A stretch of 64,000 nucleotides of DNA from Lysobacter sp. 5GHs7-4 (GTDB lineage: Bacteria > Pseudomonadota > Gammaproteobacteria > Xanthomonadales > Xanthomonadaceae), in contig NZ_CP089924.1 in NCBI RefSeq assembly GCF_021284765.1, positions 4,296,001 through 4,360,000 on the forward strand. The letters run 5' to 3'. This document shows positions 17,106 to 27,322 of this stretch, piece after piece. The notes under the pieces were generated by a model. It had not been told where the DNA came from and searched no databases. It saw only the letters and a list, made by a program, of their open reading frames with translations. Numbering within the stretch: position 1 is the first letter of the stretch; each line of letters opens with the position of its first letter. The position numbers were made by a program, and so were the translations under genes.

Positions 17106-17314
17106 GGCTTGGCGAGGCGGCGTAGGCGGCCCCGCGCCGGCCGATGCGCGAATCGCAGTTGGAACGTGTGCGGGCATAGGGATTTCCCCCGATTGACCCT
17201 GTTTCTCGACGCCCGGCACTGTCGGTCGTCGGGCGCCACGCGCGCCCACGTCTGCGAAGCCCGAGCGCGCCACCGGCGCCGGCGGGCTTCCGCTTCCGCA
17301 CTCAGGAGAGACCC

Positions 17315-18721
<1,407 letters not shown>

Positions 18722-18743
18722 GCGATCGCCGGGTCGCGGCCAT

Positions 18744-18774
18744 AAAAAAACCCCGGCCTGTGCCGGGGTTTTTC
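18744..18774. terminator. Bidirectional intrinsic terminator
   Basis: An A-run, a GC stem (ACCCCGGC / GCCGGGGT, 4-base loop) and a T-run on the other side form a symmetric terminator between the S8 protease (+) and the hypothetical gene at 18789 (-). It is a textbook bidirectional structure. Confidence 0.9.
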
Positions 18775-18788
18775 TTGTTGCGATCCGA

Positions 18789-19277
18789 TCAACGCGAACT
18801 GCACAGATCGTTGGCGCAGACGTTGCGCTGTTCCAGCGTGCGGTCCACGCCGGCCTTGTTGCGTACCGACTCGCGCTCGGCTTGGCGCTGCGCGGCGGTC
18901 CTGCAGACCCGCTCGACGCGGTTGCTGCCCATCGACCTGACCCGCTCGCAGACCAGACGTTCGCCGGCCACCTGCTCGGGCACGGCGGCGATCCAGGCCA
19001 GGTCGGCATCGAGCCGCGCGCGCTGGCTCTCGTCCAGGCCGTCGTAGCCCTGCCCTTCCAAGGCTTTGAACACGCCGTCCTGACGCTTGACGAGCTCGCG
19101 CTTCACGTCGGTCGGCAGGCGTCCGTAACGGCCGCTGCCGGCGTCGACCTCGCTGCGGATCTGACGCTGCTGCTGCAACGTCGTGGCGGCGTCGAAGGCC
19201 GTCGCCTCCTGGGCCGAGGCTATCGAGGCCACGGCCAGAGCCGCGATCAATATCGAACTCAAACTTAGTACGCGCAT
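18789..19277 (-). CDS. Exported hypothetical protein (162 aa)
   Basis: Signal peptide MRVLSLSSILIAALAVASIASAQ (cleavage after ASA). The mature part is mostly helical and Arg/Glu/Gln-rich (LQQQRQIRSEVDAG, LPTDVKRELVKRQDGVF, ARLDADLAWIAAVPEQ) and has four Cys, including a terminal CANDLCSSR motif. This layout recurs in Xanthomonadaceae exported proteins of unknown function. Monocistronic, with the bidirectional terminator at its 3' end. Confidence 0.65.
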   Translation of the reverse strand: MRVLSLSSILIAALAVASIASAQEATAFDAATTLQQQRQIRSEVDAGSGRYGRLPTDVKRELVKRQDGVFKALEGQGYDGLDESQRARLDADLAWIAAVPEQVAGERLVCERVRSMGSNRVERVCRTAAQRQAERESVRNKAGVDRTLEQRNVCANDLCSSR

Positions 19278-19456
19278 GGTTTCCTTGCCTGCAAAGAGGC
19301 CGGACGACCGGTCGCGCCCGTCTCGTGTCTAGGCGGGCGCGCGCGTCCCCGGTCGCCCGCGCCGCTGCGCATGAACGCAGCGGCACGGTCGATCCTAAGT
19401 GAGCGCGCCGGCGCACAAACGGCGGCGCGCGATTCCGCCAAATTCGGACAAGTCGC

Positions 19457-20638
19457 TCAGACGGCTTCGTCGGCGGTGGCGTTGTCGGCCGCCGCACGCG
19501 CCTGCGCCGCCATCAGCCACAGCGACAAGGCGATGGCCACGGCGACGATCGCCGCCGCCGCGTAGCCCAGCGCGCCCACGCCGATCGCATCGATCACGCC
19601 GCCGCCGACCAGCGCGCCCACGCCGATGCCGAGATTGGCGCCGGAGATGTTCAAGGACGCGGCGAACGCCGACGCATCCGGCGCCGCCTTCATCACCCGC
19701 ACGTGGCTGACGATGAACAGCGCCGCCTGGGTCACGCCCCACAGCGTCAGCGCCAGGGCCAGGCCCCAGGTCGAACCGATCGCCGGCACCACCGCCAGCA
19801 GGCCCAGCGCCATCGGCGCACTGAACAACAGCGAGGCGCCGATCGGATTGCGGTCGACCAAGCGCCCGCCGATGCTGTTGCCGATCAGACCGACCGCACC
19901 GAACGCCATCAGGGTCCAGCCGATCCAGCTGCCGTCGAAGCCGGCCAGCCGTTCCAGCAGATCGGCCAAGTAGGTGTAGGCGGTGAACATGCCGGTGAAC
20001 AGCAGCGTCGACAGCAGCACGTGGCCCAGCAACAGCGGATCGCGCAGCACGCGGAACTGCTCGCCCAGCGGCGCGTGCGGCCGCTCCAGGCGGCTGGCGG
20101 GCAGGAAAAAGTACAGCAGCGCGGCCTTGCCGAACGCGACCGCGGACAAGGCGCCGAACGCGACGCGCCAGCCGAACGCATCCGACACCAGGGTTCCGAT
20201 CGGCACGCCCAGCACCGTCGCGCAGATCACGCCGAAGGAAATCACCGAGATCGCGCGGCCGGCGCGCTCCTGACCGACCAGATCGACCGCGGTCTCGCTG
20301 GCCAACGCCCAGAACACCGGCACGCCCAGCGCCGGGATCAGGCGCGCGAACGCCATCACGCCGATGTTGGGCGCGAATGCGGCGACCAGGTTGGACAGGC
20401 CGAACAGCAGCAGCACGATCACGAACAAGCGCTTGCGCTCGAAGCGCGAGAAATAGGCGGTCAGGAACGGACCGCTGGCGGCGACCGCGAACGCGAACAG
20501 CGTCACCAGCAGGCCGGCCTGCGGGATGCTGACGCCCAGGTCGCGCGCCAGCGGCGGCAGCAGGCCGACCAGGATGAACTCGGTGGTCAGCACGGTGAAA
20601 CCGGCGGCCGACAGGAGAAAGATGGGCAAGAGCGGCAC
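19457..20638 (-). CDS. MFS transporter (DHA1 / AraJ-like)
   Basis: The GTG at 20638 (VPLLPIFLLSAAGFTVLTTEF) follows TCGGAG and gives 393 aa and 12 predicted helices; the track-length N-terminal extension to 20827 is non-coding in character. Typical features are TTEFILVGLLPPLARDLG in helix 1-2, the motif-A-like loop YFSRFERKRL between helices 2 and 3, and PVFWALASETAVDLV. The family exports sugars, drugs or metabolites by proton antiport. The substrate is unknown. It is transcribed towards the hypothetical at 19277 and away from lysR by 268 bases of intergenic DNA. Confidence 0.9.
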   Translation of the reverse strand: MPLLPIFLLSAAGFTVLTTEFILVGLLPPLARDLGVSIPQAGLLVTLFAFAVAASGPFLTAYFSRFERKRLFVIVLLLFGLSNLVAAFAPNIGVMAFARLIPALGVPVFWALASETAVDLVGQERAGRAISVISFGVICATVLGVPIGTLVSDAFGWRVAFGALSAVAFGKAALLYFFLPASRLERPHAPLGEQFRVLRDPLLLGHVLLSTLLFTGMFTAYTYLADLLERLAGFDGSWIGWTLMAFGAVGLIGNSIGGRLVDRNPIGASLLFSAPMALGLLAVVPAIGSTWGLALALTLWGVTQAALFIVSHVRVMKAAPDASAFAASLNISGANLGIGVGALVGGGVIDAIGVGALGYAAAAIVAVAIALSLWLMAAQARAAADNATADEAV

Positions 20639-20906
20639 GTGTGGCTCCGAAGTGGGCAGACAAAGGCACGACAGCGAACGCCGTCGACCGGGACGGGATC
20701 GATGATCGGGAGGGAGTGGCGGCGACCGGATCGCGCAGCGATCCGCGGGACAGGGATGCAATCTAGTCGGCGACGCAGTACCGATAAACGCGAACGGCGC
20801 GGCGTCTGCGTTCCAGCAGCGGATCAATCGCCGCCAAGCGGCGCCACGCTTAGGTTTCGCGAGAATTCGGCGTTCTGGGAATCATTATCCCAAACCGCCG
20901 CGCCGC

Positions 20907-21800
20907 TTACACCGAAGCGGCGATGTGCTCGCGCAGCCAGCGATGCGCGGGATCGCGGTGCGAGCGCTCGTGCCACAGCATCGACAGCTCGAAGCCGGGG
21001 ATGTCCAGCGGCGCTTCGTGCACGCGCAAGCCGCTGGCGCCGCGCACCAGGCGCGAGGGCAGCATCGCCACCAGGTCGGTACCGGCCAGCACCGATTTCA
21101 CGAACAGGAAATGCGGCACCGACAGCACCACGCGGCGCGCCAGGCCGGCCTGCGCCAGCACCTGATCGGTGGCGCCGTGGAAACCGCCACCGTCGGGCGA
21201 TACCAGCACATGGTCCAGCGCGCAGAACTGCGCCAGCGTCGGCCGGCGTTTCAGACGCGGGTGATCGGCGCGCCCGACCAGCACGTAGCGTTCCTTGAAC
21301 AAGGCGCGTCGGTGCAGTTCCTCGGGCGCGCCTTCGGTGATGTGCAGGGCCAGATCGATATCGCCCTGCTCGGCCTGGCGCACGATACGCGGCGGCAGCA
21401 TCTGCAGCACCGCCAGACGGCAGCCCGGCGCTTGCGCGCGCAGGCCGGCCAGGGCCGGCAACAGCACCGCCGATTCGCTGTAGTCGGCCGCGGCCACGCG
21501 CCAGGTGCGCTGGGCGCGCGCGGGATCGAACGGCTGCGGCGAGGACACCGCGCGCTGCACCGCTTCCAGGGCCTGCCGCAGCGGTTCGCGCAGTGCGTCG
21601 GCGCGCGCGGTCGGGCGCATGCCGCGCGGGCCGGGCAGCAGCAGCGGGTCGCCGAAGACTTCGCGCAACTTGGCCAGATGCACGCTGACCGCGGGCTGGG
21701 AGAAATTCAGACGCTGCGCCGCGCGCGTCACGTTGTGCTCGGCGAGCAACGCGTCCAGGGTCACCAGCAGGTTGAGGTCGAGACGCCTTAAATTAAGCAT
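20907..21800 (-). CDS. LysR-family transcriptional regulator
   Basis: 297 aa. N-terminal winged helix (LRRLDLNLLVTLDALLAEHNVTRAAQRLNFSQPAVSVHLAKLRE, residues 3-46) is the LysR signature; the C-terminal half is a periplasmic-binding-like effector domain. It is divergent from a quinone-reductase gene with only 84 bases between the starts, so that gene is its probable target. Its own ATG is inside one arm of a perfect T-N11-A palindrome (21800-21820), implying autoregulation. The effector is unknown; relatives regulate NQO-type detoxification genes. Confidence 0.92.
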   Translation of the reverse strand: MLNLRRLDLNLLVTLDALLAEHNVTRAAQRLNFSQPAVSVHLAKLREVFGDPLLLPGPRGMRPTARADALREPLRQALEAVQRAVSSPQPFDPARAQRTWRVAAADYSESAVLLPALAGLRAQAPGCRLAVLQMLPPRIVRQAEQGDIDLALHITEGAPEELHRRALFKERYVLVGRADHPRLKRRPTLAQFCALDHVLVSPDGGGFHGATDQVLAQAGLARRVVLSVPHFLFVKSVLAGTDLVAMLPSRLVRGASGLRVHEAPLDIPGFELSMLWHERSHRDPAHRWLREHIAASV

Positions 21801-21820
21801 CGATATACCTGGAATATCGA
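21800..21820. promoter_or_regulatory. Palindromic LysR-type operator (T-N11-A)
   Basis: Perfect 7-bp arms TCGATAT and ATATCGA around a 7-base spacer, the T-N11-A form of LysR sites. It overlaps the lysR start codon and lies 65 bases before the divergent NAD(P)H dehydrogenase gene. Confidence 0.6.
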
Positions 21821-21884
21821 GAATTCATTTCAAATATACCGCGTACCGCCCTAGGCTGCGCATCTCCCTCACGCAGAGCCCGCC

Positions 21885-22661
21885 ATGAACGTGCTGATCG
21901 TCTATGCCCACCCCGAACCGCGCTCCTTGAACGGCTCGCTCAAGGATTTTTCGGTGCGGCGCCTGCAGGACGCCGGCCACACGGTCCAGGTCTCGGACCT
22001 GTACGCGATGCGCTGGAAGGCGGCGTTCGACGGCGACGACCAACTGGACCGGCCGGCCGACGCGCGTTTCGATCCGGTGCTGGATTCCAAGCGCGCCTAC
22101 GCCGGCGGCAGCCAGAGCGCCGACATCGCCGCCGAGCAGGACAAGCTGCGCTGGGCGGACGCGGTGATCCTGCAGTTCCCGCTGTGGTGGTTCACCATGC
22201 CGGCGATCCTCAAGGGCTGGATCGACCGCGTCTACGCCTATGGCTTCGGCTACGGCGTGGGCGAGCACTCGGACGTGCGCTGGGGCGACCGCTACGGCGA
22301 AGGCACGCTGGCCGGCAAGCGCGCGATGCTGGTGGTCACCACCGGCGGCTGGGAATCGCATTACAGCGCGCGCGGCGTCAACGGACCGATCGACGACGTG
22401 CTGTTCCCGATCCAGCACGGCGTGCTGTATTACCCCGGCTTCGAGGTGCTGCCGCCGTTCGTGGTCTACCGCACCAGCCGCGTGGACGAGCGCCGCTACG
22501 AGACGGTACGCGATGCGCTGGGCGAACGCCTGGACGCGCTGTGGACCACGCCGCCGATTCCGTTCCGTCGCCAGAACGGCGGCGCCTACGAGATTCCGGC
22601 GCTGACGCTGAAGCCGGAGATCGCGCCGGAGCGGGTGGGGTTCGCCGCACACCTGGAGTGA
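21885..22661 (+). CDS. NAD(P)H dehydrogenase (quinone), flavodoxin-fold
   Basis: 258 aa. The N-terminus MNVLIVYAHPEPRSLNGSL is the flavin phosphate-binding loop of the NQO1/KefF/MdaB family; QFPLWWFTMPAILKGWIDRVYAYGFGY (parts) is the conserved quinone/dimer segment, and TTGGWESHY the flavin ring contact. It reduces quinones by two electrons and avoids semiquinone radicals. Divergent from lysR and probably controlled by it through the operator at 21800-21820. The ATG at 21885 is preceded by CGCAGAGCCCGCC, a weak site. Confidence 0.92.
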   Translation: MNVLIVYAHPEPRSLNGSLKDFSVRRLQDAGHTVQVSDLYAMRWKAAFDGDDQLDRPADARFDPVLDSKRAYAGGSQSADIAAEQDKLRWADAVILQFPLWWFTMPAILKGWIDRVYAYGFGYGVGEHSDVRWGDRYGEGTLAGKRAMLVVTTGGWESHYSARGVNGPIDDVLFPIQHGVLYYPGFEVLPPFVVYRTSRVDERRYETVRDALGERLDALWTTPPIPFRRQNGGAYEIPALTLKPEIAPERVGFAAHLE

Positions 22662-22724
22662 GCGCGGGCGGCGGCATGGCAGCACCACTGCGGCGCGACG
22701 ATTCGCGCCTGCGGCCGGGCAAGC

Positions 22725-23558
22725 TTAGGGCGCGTCCTCCGTCGGCGCGTCCAACGCAGCGGCCGGCAACTCCATCAGCTGCTGCTGCAGGTCGAACAGC
22801 AGCTCGTCGTCGCCCGGCAGCCAGCCTTCGGCTTCCTGGCCGCGGTAATGACGGTGGAACGCGCGCTGCGCTGCGGCCGGGTCGCGCAGGTCGTAGCCGA
22901 TCGTGCGCAACGCTGCCCAGGGATCGAAGCCAGGCGGCGGCGGCAGGCGCTGTTCGCGCGGCCACAGGCCGAATCCGGCCTGGGCCAGACGCTGCCAGGG
23001 AAACAGCGCGCTGGGATCGTGCTTGCGCGTGGGCGCGATGTCGCCATGGCCGATCACCAACTGCGGCGGGATCGACAGCCGTTGGGTGATGTCCTGCAAC
23101 AAGCGCAGCAGGGTCTGGATCTGCGCCTCGGAAAACGGCTCGCTGCCGTCGTTGTCCAGCTCGATGCCGATCGAGGCCGAGTTGAGATCCTCGATGCCGC
23201 CCCAGCGCGCGAGGCCCGCATGCCAGGCGCGGTCCTGCTCGGACACCAGCTGATAAAGCCGGCCGTCGTCGTGGATCAGGTAGTGCGCGCTCACCTGGCG
23301 CTCGGGCGCGGGCCGGCTGAGGACGTACAAGGCGCCGTCGGCGCTGTCCATCTCGGTGTGGTGCAGCACGATCAGCACCGGCCGCCGCGGGCTGTAGTTG
23401 GGCGAGCCGTACCACTGCGCCAGCGGATTGCGCTCAGGCTTCGGCTCCGGGACGGGCACGGGCACGGGCGCTGGCACTGGCGTCGGCGCTGGCAGGCTCG
23501 CGCATGCGCTCAGCCCCAGCAGCAGCGCAGCGGCGAACAGCGTGCGCAGCGCATTCAC
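22725..23558 (-). CDS. Lipoprotein N-acetylmuramoyl-L-alanine amidase (AmpD/AmiD-like)
   Basis: GTG at 23558 (VNALRTLFAAALLLGLSAC) gives a lipoprotein signal with lipobox LSAC, then a Pro/Val-rich linker. The Amidase_2 domain has the first zinc His in VLHHTEMD, HYLIHDDG, WHAG and the GHGDIAPTRKHDPS motif holding the other zinc ligands and the catalytic Lys/His. It cleaves the MurNAc-L-Ala bond in peptidoglycan or anhydro-muropeptides. Membrane anchoring resembles AmiD of E. coli. Length 277 aa. Longer reading frames upstream to 23666 lack a signal at the right place and are less likely. Confidence 0.88.
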   Translation of the reverse strand: MNALRTLFAAALLLGLSACASLPAPTPVPAPVPVPVPEPKPERNPLAQWYGSPNYSPRRPVLIVLHHTEMDSADGALYVLSRPAPERQVSAHYLIHDDGRLYQLVSEQDRAWHAGLARWGGIEDLNSASIGIELDNDGSEPFSEAQIQTLLRLLQDITQRLSIPPQLVIGHGDIAPTRKHDPSALFPWQRLAQAGFGLWPREQRLPPPPGFDPWAALRTIGYDLRDPAAAQRAFHRHYRGQEAEGWLPGDDELLFDLQQQLMELPAAALDAPTEDAP

Positions 23559-23838
23559 AGCACGCGCGCGCACGACGTTTTCAGGGTCGAACGCATCCGA
23601 ACCGCGCGCATCGTGACTGCACGCTCCGCAAGCGGACACTTCACCACCGGACATCGATCGCACCATCGCAGCATCGCGACTTCAGCCGCGTCGCCTCGGA
23701 TCGTCGCATGCGGCGGCCGCACAGGCGAGCGCGCAGGTGTTCACGACTACGGCGGTCTTCGGCACCGATCCGTCGCGGCCTACGGCCAGGACGCGCGGCG
23801 GGCGGGCCGGAGACCGCCACCCGTCGCGCGATCGCGCC

Positions 23839-24354
23839 TCATTCGCCCGCGGGCGCGTCCGCCTGCGATGCCGGTCGCCGCAGCTGCCGGCGCAGGCCGA
23901 TGCCGTAGGTCAGGTAATACGCGATCAAGGTCGCGGCGATCGCCATCGTCAGCGGGCTGGCCTGCGCGGTCGGCACGCCGCCGGAGAACGCGCCGCCGGC
24001 CCAACGCCAGGCCAGCCGCCCGACCAGCAGCAGCGACAGCGCGCCGCCGATCCAGGGATTGGGTGTGTAGTAGGCCTCGCGCAGACAGGGTTCGACGTGC
24101 GTATGACGCAACGCGAACACGCCGATCGCGGTGCCGGCCACGATACCGGCGGCGATGCCCGGCCAGACGTGCGGCAGCATCACCGCGGCCACGATCAGAG
24201 CCAGCATCACCACGCCCAGCAGGATCAGGCGCGCCAGCGCGCGCTTGGGGCGATAAGGCTGGCGGCCGAACAGGCGGCGGATACGACGGTACAGGATGAA
24301 GCCGACGCCCGCGGTGGCGAGGATCGGCGTCAGGGCGGGCAAAGTCAGTTGCAT
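23839..24354 (-). CDS. DUF1453-like integral membrane protein
   Basis: 171 aa with about four to five helices. The N-terminus (TPILATAGVGFILYRRIRRLFGRQPYRPKRALARL, by parts) puts a helix and a basic loop at the start, followed by LILLGVVMLALIVAAVM, a Gly/Ala-rich helix, and a C-terminal YYLTYGIGLRRQ. The pattern fits the DUF1453/CcdC-like membrane family. Function unknown. It is alone, 99 bases from the convergent 6PGDH-gene end and 280 bases from the amidase. Confidence 0.7.
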   Translation of the reverse strand: MQLTLPALTPILATAGVGFILYRRIRRLFGRQPYRPKRALARLILLGVVMLALIVAAVMLPHVWPGIAAGIVAGTAIGVFALRHTHVEPCLREAYYTPNPWIGGALSLLLVGRLAWRWAGGAFSGGVPTAQASPLTMAIAATLIAYYLTYGIGLRRQLRRPASQADAPAGE

Positions 24355-24453
24355 GGCGGCACTCCCGGCGATGCCGCACCTTAGCGCCCGCGGGCCCGTC
24401 GGCGTCAGGTGCCGTAGGTCACTTTCTCGCGGGCACCGCGTCCGCGGACGCGC

Positions 24454-25359
24454 TCAGCCGGCCTTGATCTTGTGCCCGCCGAACTCGTTGCGCATCGCCG
24501 CCAGCAGCTTGTCGGCGAAGGAATCGCTCTCGCGCGAGCGCAGGCGCTCCAGCAGGGACGCGGTGATCACGGGGGCCGCCACGTCCAGGTCGATGGCCTC
24601 GGCCACGGTCCAGCGGCCCTCGCCGGAGTCCTCGACATAGGGCGCGATGCCGTCCAGCGCCGGGTTCTTGCCCAGTGCATCGGCACCCAGGTCCAGCAGC
24701 CAGGAACGCACCACGCTGCCGTGGCGCCAGATCTGCGCGATCTGGTGCAGGTCCAGGTCGAAGCCGGGCTTGCGCTGCATGATCGCGAAGCCCTCGGCGT
24801 AAGCCTGCATCAGACCGTACTCGATGCCGTTGTGGACCATCTTGGTGAAGTGCCCCGCGCCGCTGGGTCCGACCCGGCCCCAGCCGCGCTCCGGCGCCGG
24901 CGCCAGGATCTCGAAGATCGGACGCAGGCGCTCCACCGCGTCCTCGTCGCCGCCGATCATCAGGCTGTAGCCCTCGGCCAGGCCCCAGATGCCGCCGCTG
25001 GTGCCGGAGTCGACGTAGTGCAGGCCGCGTTCGGCCAGTTCGGCCGCGCGCCGCTGGGTGTCCTTGTAGTTGGAGTTGCCGCCGTCGATCACGGTGTCGC
25101 CCGGCGCCAGCAGCGGCAGCAGCTCGGCCAGGGTCTGATCGACGATGGCGCCGGCCGGCACCATCAGCCAGACCGCGCGCGGTGCCGGCAGGGCGGCCAC
25201 CAGTTCGGCCAGCGAGGCCGCCGCGCCGATGCCGTGCGTGGCCGCTTGTTCGCGCGCCGCGGCGCCCGGGTCGTAGCCCGTCACGCGATGCCCGCCGCGC
25301 ACCAGGCGCTGCGCCATGTTCGCGCCCATCCGGCCCAGACCGACCATACCCAGATCCAT
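24454..25359 (-). CDS. gnd: 6-phosphogluconate dehydrogenase (decarboxylating), YqeC type
   Basis: 301 aa, the short single-NADP-domain form. The Rossmann motif GMVGLGRMGANMAQRL is at residues 4-19, GGNSNYKD follows, then SGTSGGIWGLAEGYS (the 6PG-binding segment) and the catalytic Lys in HFTKMVHNGIEYGLMQ. It oxidises 6-phosphogluconate to ribulose-5-phosphate plus CO2 in the oxidative pentose phosphate pathway. Length matches the short NAD(P)-dependent group rather than the 470-aa dimeric form. Monocistronic. Confidence 0.92.
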   Translation of the reverse strand: MDLGMVGLGRMGANMAQRLVRGGHRVTGYDPGAAAREQAATHGIGAAASLAELVAALPAPRAVWLMVPAGAIVDQTLAELLPLLAPGDTVIDGGNSNYKDTQRRAAELAERGLHYVDSGTSGGIWGLAEGYSLMIGGDEDAVERLRPIFEILAPAPERGWGRVGPSGAGHFTKMVHNGIEYGLMQAYAEGFAIMQRKPGFDLDLHQIAQIWRHGSVVRSWLLDLGADALGKNPALDGIAPYVEDSGEGRWTVAEAIDLDVAAPVITASLLERLRSRESDSFADKLLAAMRNEFGGHKIKAG

Positions 25360-25515
25360 CGCGCGCTCCCGGTGTTAGTGTTGCCGCAGTGTATGGGGCC
25401 GGCCGGGCGGGCCCGCAACACCGTCCTCACGCACCGCTGCGTTGCGCGGCCGCTGCTGACAGGAACTGACGCACGCCCGCGCGATGATGATCCCACGCCC
25501 ACCAAGGACCTTCCC

Positions 25516-25884
25516 ATGCCCGTGCAAGGCAGCTGTCACTGCGGCAAGACCCGTTTCGAAGTCGCCGAGGCCCCGGCCGAGGTCGTCCGCTGCACCTGTT
25601 CGATCTGCAGCAAGCGCGGCGGCTTGTGGGCCTATTACACGCCCGACCAGTTCCGCCTGCTCACGCCGATCGAGGACGTGGCCACCTACCGCTGGAACAC
25701 CGGCATGGTCGCCCACCACTTCTGCGCCACCTGCGGCTGCACCACCTACGGCGAAAGCCCGAGCTGGGTGGACTTCAAGCCCGATTTCGACAACCCCAAG
25801 ATCAGCATCAACGCCCGCCTGCTCGACGAGTTCGACCTCGATGCGGTGCCGGTGACCGTGATCGACGGCAAGAACCTGTGGTGA
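25516..25884 (+). CDS. GFA-family (glutathione-dependent formaldehyde-activating) enzyme-like protein
   Basis: 122 aa. Zinc ligands of the GFA fold are visible: GSCHCGKTRFE at residues 6-10, CTCSICSKRGG near 30-36 and FCATCGCTTY near 77-82. Members bind zinc through these Cys; the name comes from the Paracoccus enzyme that condenses formaldehyde with glutathione, but most homologues, probably this one, have unknown substrates. ATG at 25516 is the preferred start (AAGGAC upstream). It is divergent from gnd. Confidence 0.88.
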   Translation: MPVQGSCHCGKTRFEVAEAPAEVVRCTCSICSKRGGLWAYYTPDQFRLLTPIEDVATYRWNTGMVAHHFCATCGCTTYGESPSWVDFKPDFDNPKISINARLLDEFDLDAVPVTVIDGKNLW

Positions 25885-25900
25885 TCTCGGCGGCGCGGCC

Positions 25901-26290
25901 CTAGAGGCCGTGCCCGCCCACCGGCGCGGTGACCGTGCCGGCATCGAAACCGGCGATCAACGGCATGGCGCGCGCGATCGCCGCGCGCACTGCCGGCAAT
26001 TGCAGGGAGCCGGCATGGCTGGCCTGGCTGTCCCAGACTTCGGTGATCCAGACCGTGTCCTGGTCGCCCGCGTCGTGGGCGACGATGTAGCTCAGGCAGC
26101 CGGGCATGTCGTGCACGCCTTCCAGCAGAATCGCGACCAGCTCGTCGCGCTTGCCGGCGGTGGCGGTCATCTTGCCTATCAATCCGTACATCGTCGGCGC
26201 TCCTGCAGGACTCGCGCGCAGCGGCGCGAAGGCGGCGCCGGCCAACACCGCGCCGGCGATCGATACGAACTCGCGTCGGGTGCGGTCCAT
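25901..26290 (-). CDS. Tat-exported ABM-domain monooxygenase-like protein
   Basis: 129 aa from ATG 26290 (MDRTRREFVSIAGAVLAGAAF); a start at 26299 adds three residues. The twin-arginine motif TRREFV and hydrophobic core predict Tat export. The mature part is a ferredoxin-like ABM domain (TMYGLIGKMTATAGKRDELVAILLEGV, CLSYIVAHDAGDQDTVWITEVWDSQASH, by parts), the fold of quinol/antibiotic-biosynthesis monooxygenases. The domain usually works in the cytoplasm, so export is unusual. Convergent with the GFA gene (16-base gap). Confidence 0.78.
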   Translation of the reverse strand: MDRTRREFVSIAGAVLAGAAFAPLRASPAGAPTMYGLIGKMTATAGKRDELVAILLEGVHDMPGCLSYIVAHDAGDQDTVWITEVWDSQASHAGSLQLPAVRAAIARAMPLIAGFDAGTVTAPVGGHGL

Positions 26291-26413
26291 GGCGGTCATG
26301 GTAGCGCGCCGAACGGCGCCGCCGGTCGCGGGATGACGGCGCCTACACGGCCCGTCGCTATGATGCGCAGGCGCGAGCCTCCATCGGCTCGCGCCCATCA
26401 CGGGGAGGCGCGT

Positions 26414-26644
26414 ATGCCCTGGACTCGCGAACGACTCGACGCCGAACTGGCCGCGCTCGAGCTGCGCCTGCGCGACATCGAGCACGAGGCCGACCGTCAC
26501 GACGTGCTGTCGCGCTTCGCGCAGTCCGCCAATCCCATTCTCGAAGCCGCCGCGGCCGACGATTACGCACACGCGCTGGACCGCGTCCAGGGCATGCTGG
26601 CCGCGCGCGGCTGGGTGCTGGAGGACGACGGCGTCGCCGGCTAA
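26414..26644 (+). CDS. Hypothetical 76-aa protein
   Basis: ATG at 26414 with GGGGAGG at 26402-26408. The product is acidic and helical (MPWTRERLDAELAALELRLRDIEHEADRH) with a probable amphipathic coiled coil at residues 8-35, and a second helix to GMLAARGW. No family recognised. Strong ribosome binding site and GC-biased codons support it as a gene. Its stop is 17 bases from the stop of the convergent RidA gene. Confidence 0.6.
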   Translation: MPWTRERLDAELAALELRLRDIEHEADRHDVLSRFAQSANPILEAAAADDYAHALDRVQGMLAARGWVLEDDGVAG

Positions 26645-26660
26645 CGGCGCCGCGCCGGCC

Positions 26661-27086
26661 TCAGGCCGCCAGCACCGCGATCGCCTCGACTTCGAACAGC
26701 ATGCCGTCCAGGGCCAGGCGCGGCACCGGAATCAGCGTGCAGGCGGGCTTGGCGCCGTCGCCGAATGCGGCCGCGAGTTCGGCGCCGAACACCTGCAGCC
26801 GCGCCTCGTCGTGATCGACGATCAACACCGTGAGCTTGGCCACGTCGACGGTGCCGGCGCCGGCCGAGGCCAGTACGGTCTTCAGATTGCTCAGCGCCTG
26901 GCGCACCTGCTCGCGGAAGTCCGGCGACAGGCGGCCGTCCGCGGTTTCGCCGCCCTGCCCCGCGACCAGCAGCCAACGCGCCGCGCCTTCGACGCGAGCG
27001 AGGTGCGAATAGCCGTTGGGTGCGGGGTCGTACAGGCCGGTGGGATTGGAAAGCGTGAGTACCGAAGTCTGGCGGAACGTGGTCAT
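26661..27086 (-). CDS. RidA/YjgF-family protein
   Basis: 141 aa. The YjgF/YER057c/UK114 fold is marked by YSHLARVEGAARWLLVAGQGG (parts) at residues 25-45, QVRQALSNLKTVLASAG, DVAKLTVLIVDHDEAR and PACTLIPVPRLALDGMLFEVEAIAV at the end. Canonical RidA has Arg105 in the final PARxxV motif, where it binds the reactive imine; here the equivalent reads PACTLIPV with no Arg, so deaminase activity of the classical type is doubtful. Cytoplasmic; role unknown. Confidence 0.88.
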   Translation of the reverse strand: MTTFRQTSVLTLSNPTGLYDPAPNGYSHLARVEGAARWLLVAGQGGETADGRLSPDFREQVRQALSNLKTVLASAGAGTVDVAKLTVLIVDHDEARLQVFGAELAAAFGDGAKPACTLIPVPRLALDGMLFEVEAIAVLAA

Positions 27087-27322
27087 GGAACATCCTGTGA
27101 GGTGGGGAGGTGTGGCCCGGTATGGCGACCGCGAGCACGCGTTCGAGCGCGCCGCGCGGGCCGGACTACACAGGGACGACGATCCGGCCCGCGCCGGCGT
27201 GACATCGCCGGCCCCGGCAAACGCAGCCCTGAACTCACAGCCGCGGCTCCACCGCGTTGGTATCGACAGGCGGGCGTGCGTGCGCGTCCGCCGACCCTAC
27301 CCTGCACGCGCGGAGATGCGAG

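Noticed and set aside
18744..18774. Small RNA gene between the protease and the next gene
   Set aside because: The sequence is fully explained as a symmetric bidirectional terminator.
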